In this document: positions 4,386 through 7,068 of the stretch, in pieces | Position numbering within the stretch: the first letter of the stretch is position 1 | How the letters are laid out: every line of letters starts with the position of its first letter | From: Acidobacteriota bacterium | Lineage (GTDB): Bacteria > Acidobacteriota > Terriglobia > Terriglobales > Acidobacteriaceae | Length of the DNA: 7,068 nt | Reading direction: 5' to 3' | Assembly: GCA_019247235.1 (NCBI GenBank) | Contig: JAFAPG010000047.1 | Span: 1-7,068, forward strand | The notes under the pieces: model-generated | Seen by the model: the letters and a program-made list of their open reading frames with translations, nothing else | Told to the model about the DNA's origin: nothing | The model's database searches: none | Translations under genes and position numbers: made by a program

Positions 4386-7068
4386 TTACTTCCTTTCGAT
4401 GTCTACAAGAACGCTGTGCCCGGATACTGGAAGCTCCACATTAGTGACCTCCGCGTTTTGACTTGAGATCATTTGGACTCGAGAACCATGCAACGAAATC
4501 GTATAGCTACCATGGGGCAATCCACTTAAGCTCACGCTAGTTTGATGGTCATCATTGGAGCGATTTTCAATTGAGAAGCGCACGCGCCTGAGCGTTGCAT
4601 CAAAAGCAATCCCGTGGTCTTTTAAGAAACCGTCGCGATCGAGATTCATTTGAAACCGAATTGTTCCCAGCACTGCGGCAAACCTGTCGCGTAAACCGTC
4701 CCTGGGAATCACTTCTATTGACCTTCCCGTGCGTTTCAGTTCTCCTCCGTAGGCATATAAACCGAAAATGGGGTCATCGCTAACGACCGTGGCCGCTGTC
4801 CGTAGAGCTCCGCTGAACCCTAAGTCAATTTCCCCCGAGTACCACCAGGAACCGTGCCCCATCTGCTTGTTTCCAAGCCAAGCACGACCGAATGGCCGGG
4901 GCTCGAATCCGCCACCGGCTGCGCCGTCATTTTCCGCGCCCGGAAACCAGTACCCATAATTCGACTGAGGCGTTCCTGAATTGAGAAGCGCCCAAGAGCT
5001 CAGGTAAGACGCATAGCCCAAACGCAAGTAGGGGACGGGATCCTTTGCGAAGTTTAACCCGTAGTCCTCCACCGCCCAGCCCGCCATCTGGGACATATAA
5101 CTCAATGTGTAGCTGGTGTTGCCGCTGGCTCGGTAATCGCTCCCCAACCAATAAAATGCCGGCTCCATGCCCCGGCAGGCTAGGTTCAGCCGCATCTGCT
5201 CCTCCAGGAACTGGTCAGCATCGGCTGGGGTTACGGCCTTTCTGAATTCGCCGGCGGGCCGCTCTCTGAGCCGCGCTATCGCGTACTTTGCCAAAGCATG
5301 CGTCGATTCAAAACCGGTGGAATCGAAGGGGTATTCCGATTGAAACAGATCCGGGTGTTGGTTGATAAAATATTCGGCCTTTGCTTCCCAGTGCGTGCGA
5401 AGCCTATCGGCCTCATGCTGCCGGTGATCTTTCTCAAGCGCCTCAATGAGATCGGGAATGATCAGTTCGTTGTATGTACCGGTCTCGTAGGCTGACCATT
5501 GGATGATCTTCATCGGAACAGTGAAGAAAGCCATCGCCGTACCATAGGCGCGCTCAAGATATCCGGCGGCATCGAGGTAGCTCACCATGGATGGGTAATC
5601 CTTGGCCACCAGATACATGCTGTAGTAAAGCAGGATCAGGTGTGGGTAATCGTAAATTCTCCAAAGATGCTGCTTACCGCGGCGGTCGTCGTACGGGCTC
5701 TCCCGGTTTACTCTCCAGTTGGGAATGCCATAAATTGCGTAGGGAAACGGCTCCGAAGTCGTCTGCTGCAACCCACCCCACACATAGTGCTGGATATAGT
5801 TCTCCACCGAGGCGATCTCTTCATGATCAGGAAAAAATACGTTCTTCTCCGCCACATAAGGGGCTTTGCCGAGAGCGGGATCGTCACAGGCCACGGCATA
5901 GGACTGCAGCCCATCGAGATCATCGGGACTGCGTAGCACTCGATGCTTCATGTCCCACTGTGAATATAGACCGTTATACCAGCGCTTGGGATCATTCCAC
6001 TGTTCACGAGTTACAAGAAAGCGCGCACGTTTCTTGATCAACGTCTCGAGCGGCTCGGTCACGAAAAAGTCCAGGTAGAGAAACCGCTCCTTGCCATAGC
6101 GAATCGTCAACATGTTCTCTCCCAGCCGGGAAAATTTTACGGTGTAAAGGGAGGTGTCATGGCCTAAAGCGCGGCTGAACTTTACGGAGGTCATTTCCGG
6201 ATGTTCGGCGTCGATATCCAGAATGCGATTATGCGTTCTAAGGGAAAACATGGTAGTCAGATCCGTCGGCACCGTCATTCCCGGGACTAGATTGACATCA
6301 ACACTGCCCTCTTCATAAAGAAGATCATGAACCTCGGTGTAATCTTTGGCCCAGCGAAATCTGAACCCGTAGGTTACGCAATCGGAGGCGCTTCCTTTGG
6401 GCGCCAAGATCACACGGCTAGCGGGCAATCGCCATTTGACACCGTTGGCCTCAAGCGGAGTACGGCGGCCCAGGGAGTGAACATAGGCAGTGAAGCTTTG
6501 GTCTTCGGCTTGGTCGAAGTATTCAAGGTGGGTTCCTTTCTCTGGAATCATGAGCAAATACGGACCAATTGCATTAGGGCGCATCCAGAAAATGTATGAA
6601 CCATCCCCACCAATGAAGCTGTGCCGGATTAGTCGTCTGGTGTAAGTCTCGGTTTTATCGGGAACATACTGGGTATTAAAGGGTAAGCCAATGCCGAGAT
6701 CACCGATTTCAATGGCCCGCGAGCTTTGATTGCGAGCGTCGAGCGTCCAGATCAGAGCGTCACCCTCTAGGCGGAAGGAGCCAGTGAGGGTGATCTCGGA
6801 GGCGTGCTCCACTTGCTTTCCTTGTTGGGTATTGACACGCCATTCGTAAATACCAGAGCTCGCGCCAGGGGGAAGCTGAACCACCAAGCGTAAGCTTTCG
6901 GTGGTGACCGTATCGAAATCGATGTGATTGAAAGTATCGGGATGGACAGCGTATTTCTCCGACGTGCGAACTTCCTTCCAGCTGCCATTTTCTTTATAAG
7001 CGAGATGCCATGAGAGGGGGAGCTCCCATTTGAAATTCCCGCTCGAACCTATTGCCCAATACACCTCC
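4386..7068 (-). CDS. DUF5695-like protein, possible glycosidase-type enzyme (N-terminus outside window)
   Basis: A large protein, 893 residues visible, open to the right edge. The GTG at 7064 directly follows GGAG with no spacer and no signal peptide follows it, so the true start is most likely beyond the window. Counting from that GTG: residues about 1-245 look like a beta-sandwich (alternating strands, WTLDARNQSSRAIEIGDLGI region); about 255-340 is a second beta-rich linker; about 360-770 is mainly helical and rich in aromatic residues, with YDYPHLILLYYSMYLVA (471-487), YNELIIPDLIEAL (531-543), DSTGFESTHALAKYA (581-595) and GSWWYSGEIDLGFSGALR (738-755); about 775-892 is a closing beta domain. 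This layout, beta-sandwich then alpha-toroid then beta domain, recalls (alpha/alpha)6-barrel glycoside hydrolases and lyases, and the motifs recall DUF5695 proteins. E533, D581, E586, E745 and D747 are candidate catalytic acids. Substrate and export are unknown; the family name is from memory and needs a profile search. Confidence 0.6.
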   Translation of the reverse strand, partial: EVYWAIGSSGNFKWELPLSWHLAYKENGSWKEVRTSEKYAVHPDTFNHIDFDTVTTESLRLVVQLPPGASSGIYEWRVNTQQGKQVEHASEITLTGSFRLEGDALIWTLDARNQSSRAIEIGDLGIGLPFNTQYVPDKTETYTRRLIRHSFIGGDGSYIFWMRPNAIGPYLLMIPEKGTHLEYFDQAEDQSFTAYVHSLGRRTPLEANGVKWRLPASRVILAPKGSASDCVTYGFRFRWAKDYTEVHDLLYEEGSVDVNLVPGMTVPTDLTTMFSLRTHNRILDIDAEHPEMTSVKFSRALGHDTSLYTVKFSRLGENMLTIRYGKERFLYLDFFVTEPLETLIKKRARFLVTREQWNDPKRWYNGLYSQWDMKHRVLRSPDDLDGLQSYAVACDDPALGKAPYVAEKNVFFPDHEEIASVENYIQHYVWGGLQQTTSEPFPYAIYGIPNWRVNRESPYDDRRGKQHLWRIYDYPHLILLYYSMYLVAKDYPSMVSYLDAAGYLERAYGTAMAFFTVPMKIIQWSAYETGTYNELIIPDLIEALEKDHRQHEADRLRTHWEAKAEYFINQHPDLFQSEYPFDSTGFESTHALAKYAIARLRERPAGEFRKAVTPADADQFLEEQMRLNLACRGMEPAFYWLGSDYRASGNTSYTLSYMSQMAGWAVEDYGLNFAKDPVPYLRLGYASYLSSWALLNSGTPQSNYGYWFPGAENDGAAGGGFEPRPFGRAWLGNKQMGHGSWWYSGEIDLGFSGALRTAATVVSDDPIFGLYAYGGELKRTGRSIEVIPRDGLRDRFAAVLGTIRFQMNLDRDGFLKDHGIAFDATLRRVRFSIENRSNDDHQTSVSLSGLPHGSYTISLHGSRVQMISSQNAEVTNVELPVSGHSVLVDIERK

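Noticed and set aside
7062..7064. GTG at 7064 as the true start of the DUF5695-like gene
   Set aside because: The GGAG immediately before it leaves no spacing, the frame stays open to the window edge, and no signal peptide or plausible N-terminus follows.

Overview
The window most likely comes from an acidobacterium (phylum Acidobacteriota). The main reason is the pair in the middle: a PadR-family regulator followed two bases later by a very large, internally duplicated FtsX/MacB-like permease with no ATPase gene beside it. This is the arrangement described as the 'acidobacterial duplicated orphan permease' (ADOP) with its linked PadR regulator. The base composition is moderately GC-rich. No RNA gene, insertion sequence, CRISPR array or phage gene is visible.

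Layout from left to right. Bases 1-657 (+) are the 3' end of an ABC-2-type transporter permease whose start lies outside the window. Bases 658-960 are a gap between convergent genes, with one bulged hairpin and a perfect 9-bp tandem duplication. Bases 961-3630 (-) encode the ADOP permease and 3633-3968 (-) its PadR regulator; they form a tightly coupled two-gene operon. The ADOP start is set at 3630, not at the longer in-frame start at 3774, because a GGAGG ribosome site sits inside the end of padR and residue homology begins there. Upstream of padR are a plausible promoter and a 17-bp imperfect palindrome directly next to the -10 box, a good candidate for an autoregulatory operator. Bases 4024-4385 have no convincing gene but hold several inverted repeats downstream of the last gene. 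Bases 4386-7068 (-) are most of a large DUF5695-like protein, probably a carbohydrate-active or cell-surface/periplasmic enzyme, cut at its N-terminus by the window edge.

The three transcription units do not obviously form a single pathway. PadR plus ADOP is a self-contained regulator/permease module. The ABC-2 permease probably belongs to a separate transporter operon on the other strand, with its ATPase expected upstream of base 1. The DUF5695-like gene ends about 420 bp upstream of padR on the same strand, with a structured spacer between them, and probably has its own transcript. I see no clear evidence of a wholly new system. The items most worth a second look are the palindrome at the padR promoter, the inverted-repeat cluster at 4258-4371, and the uncharacterised DUF5695-like protein.
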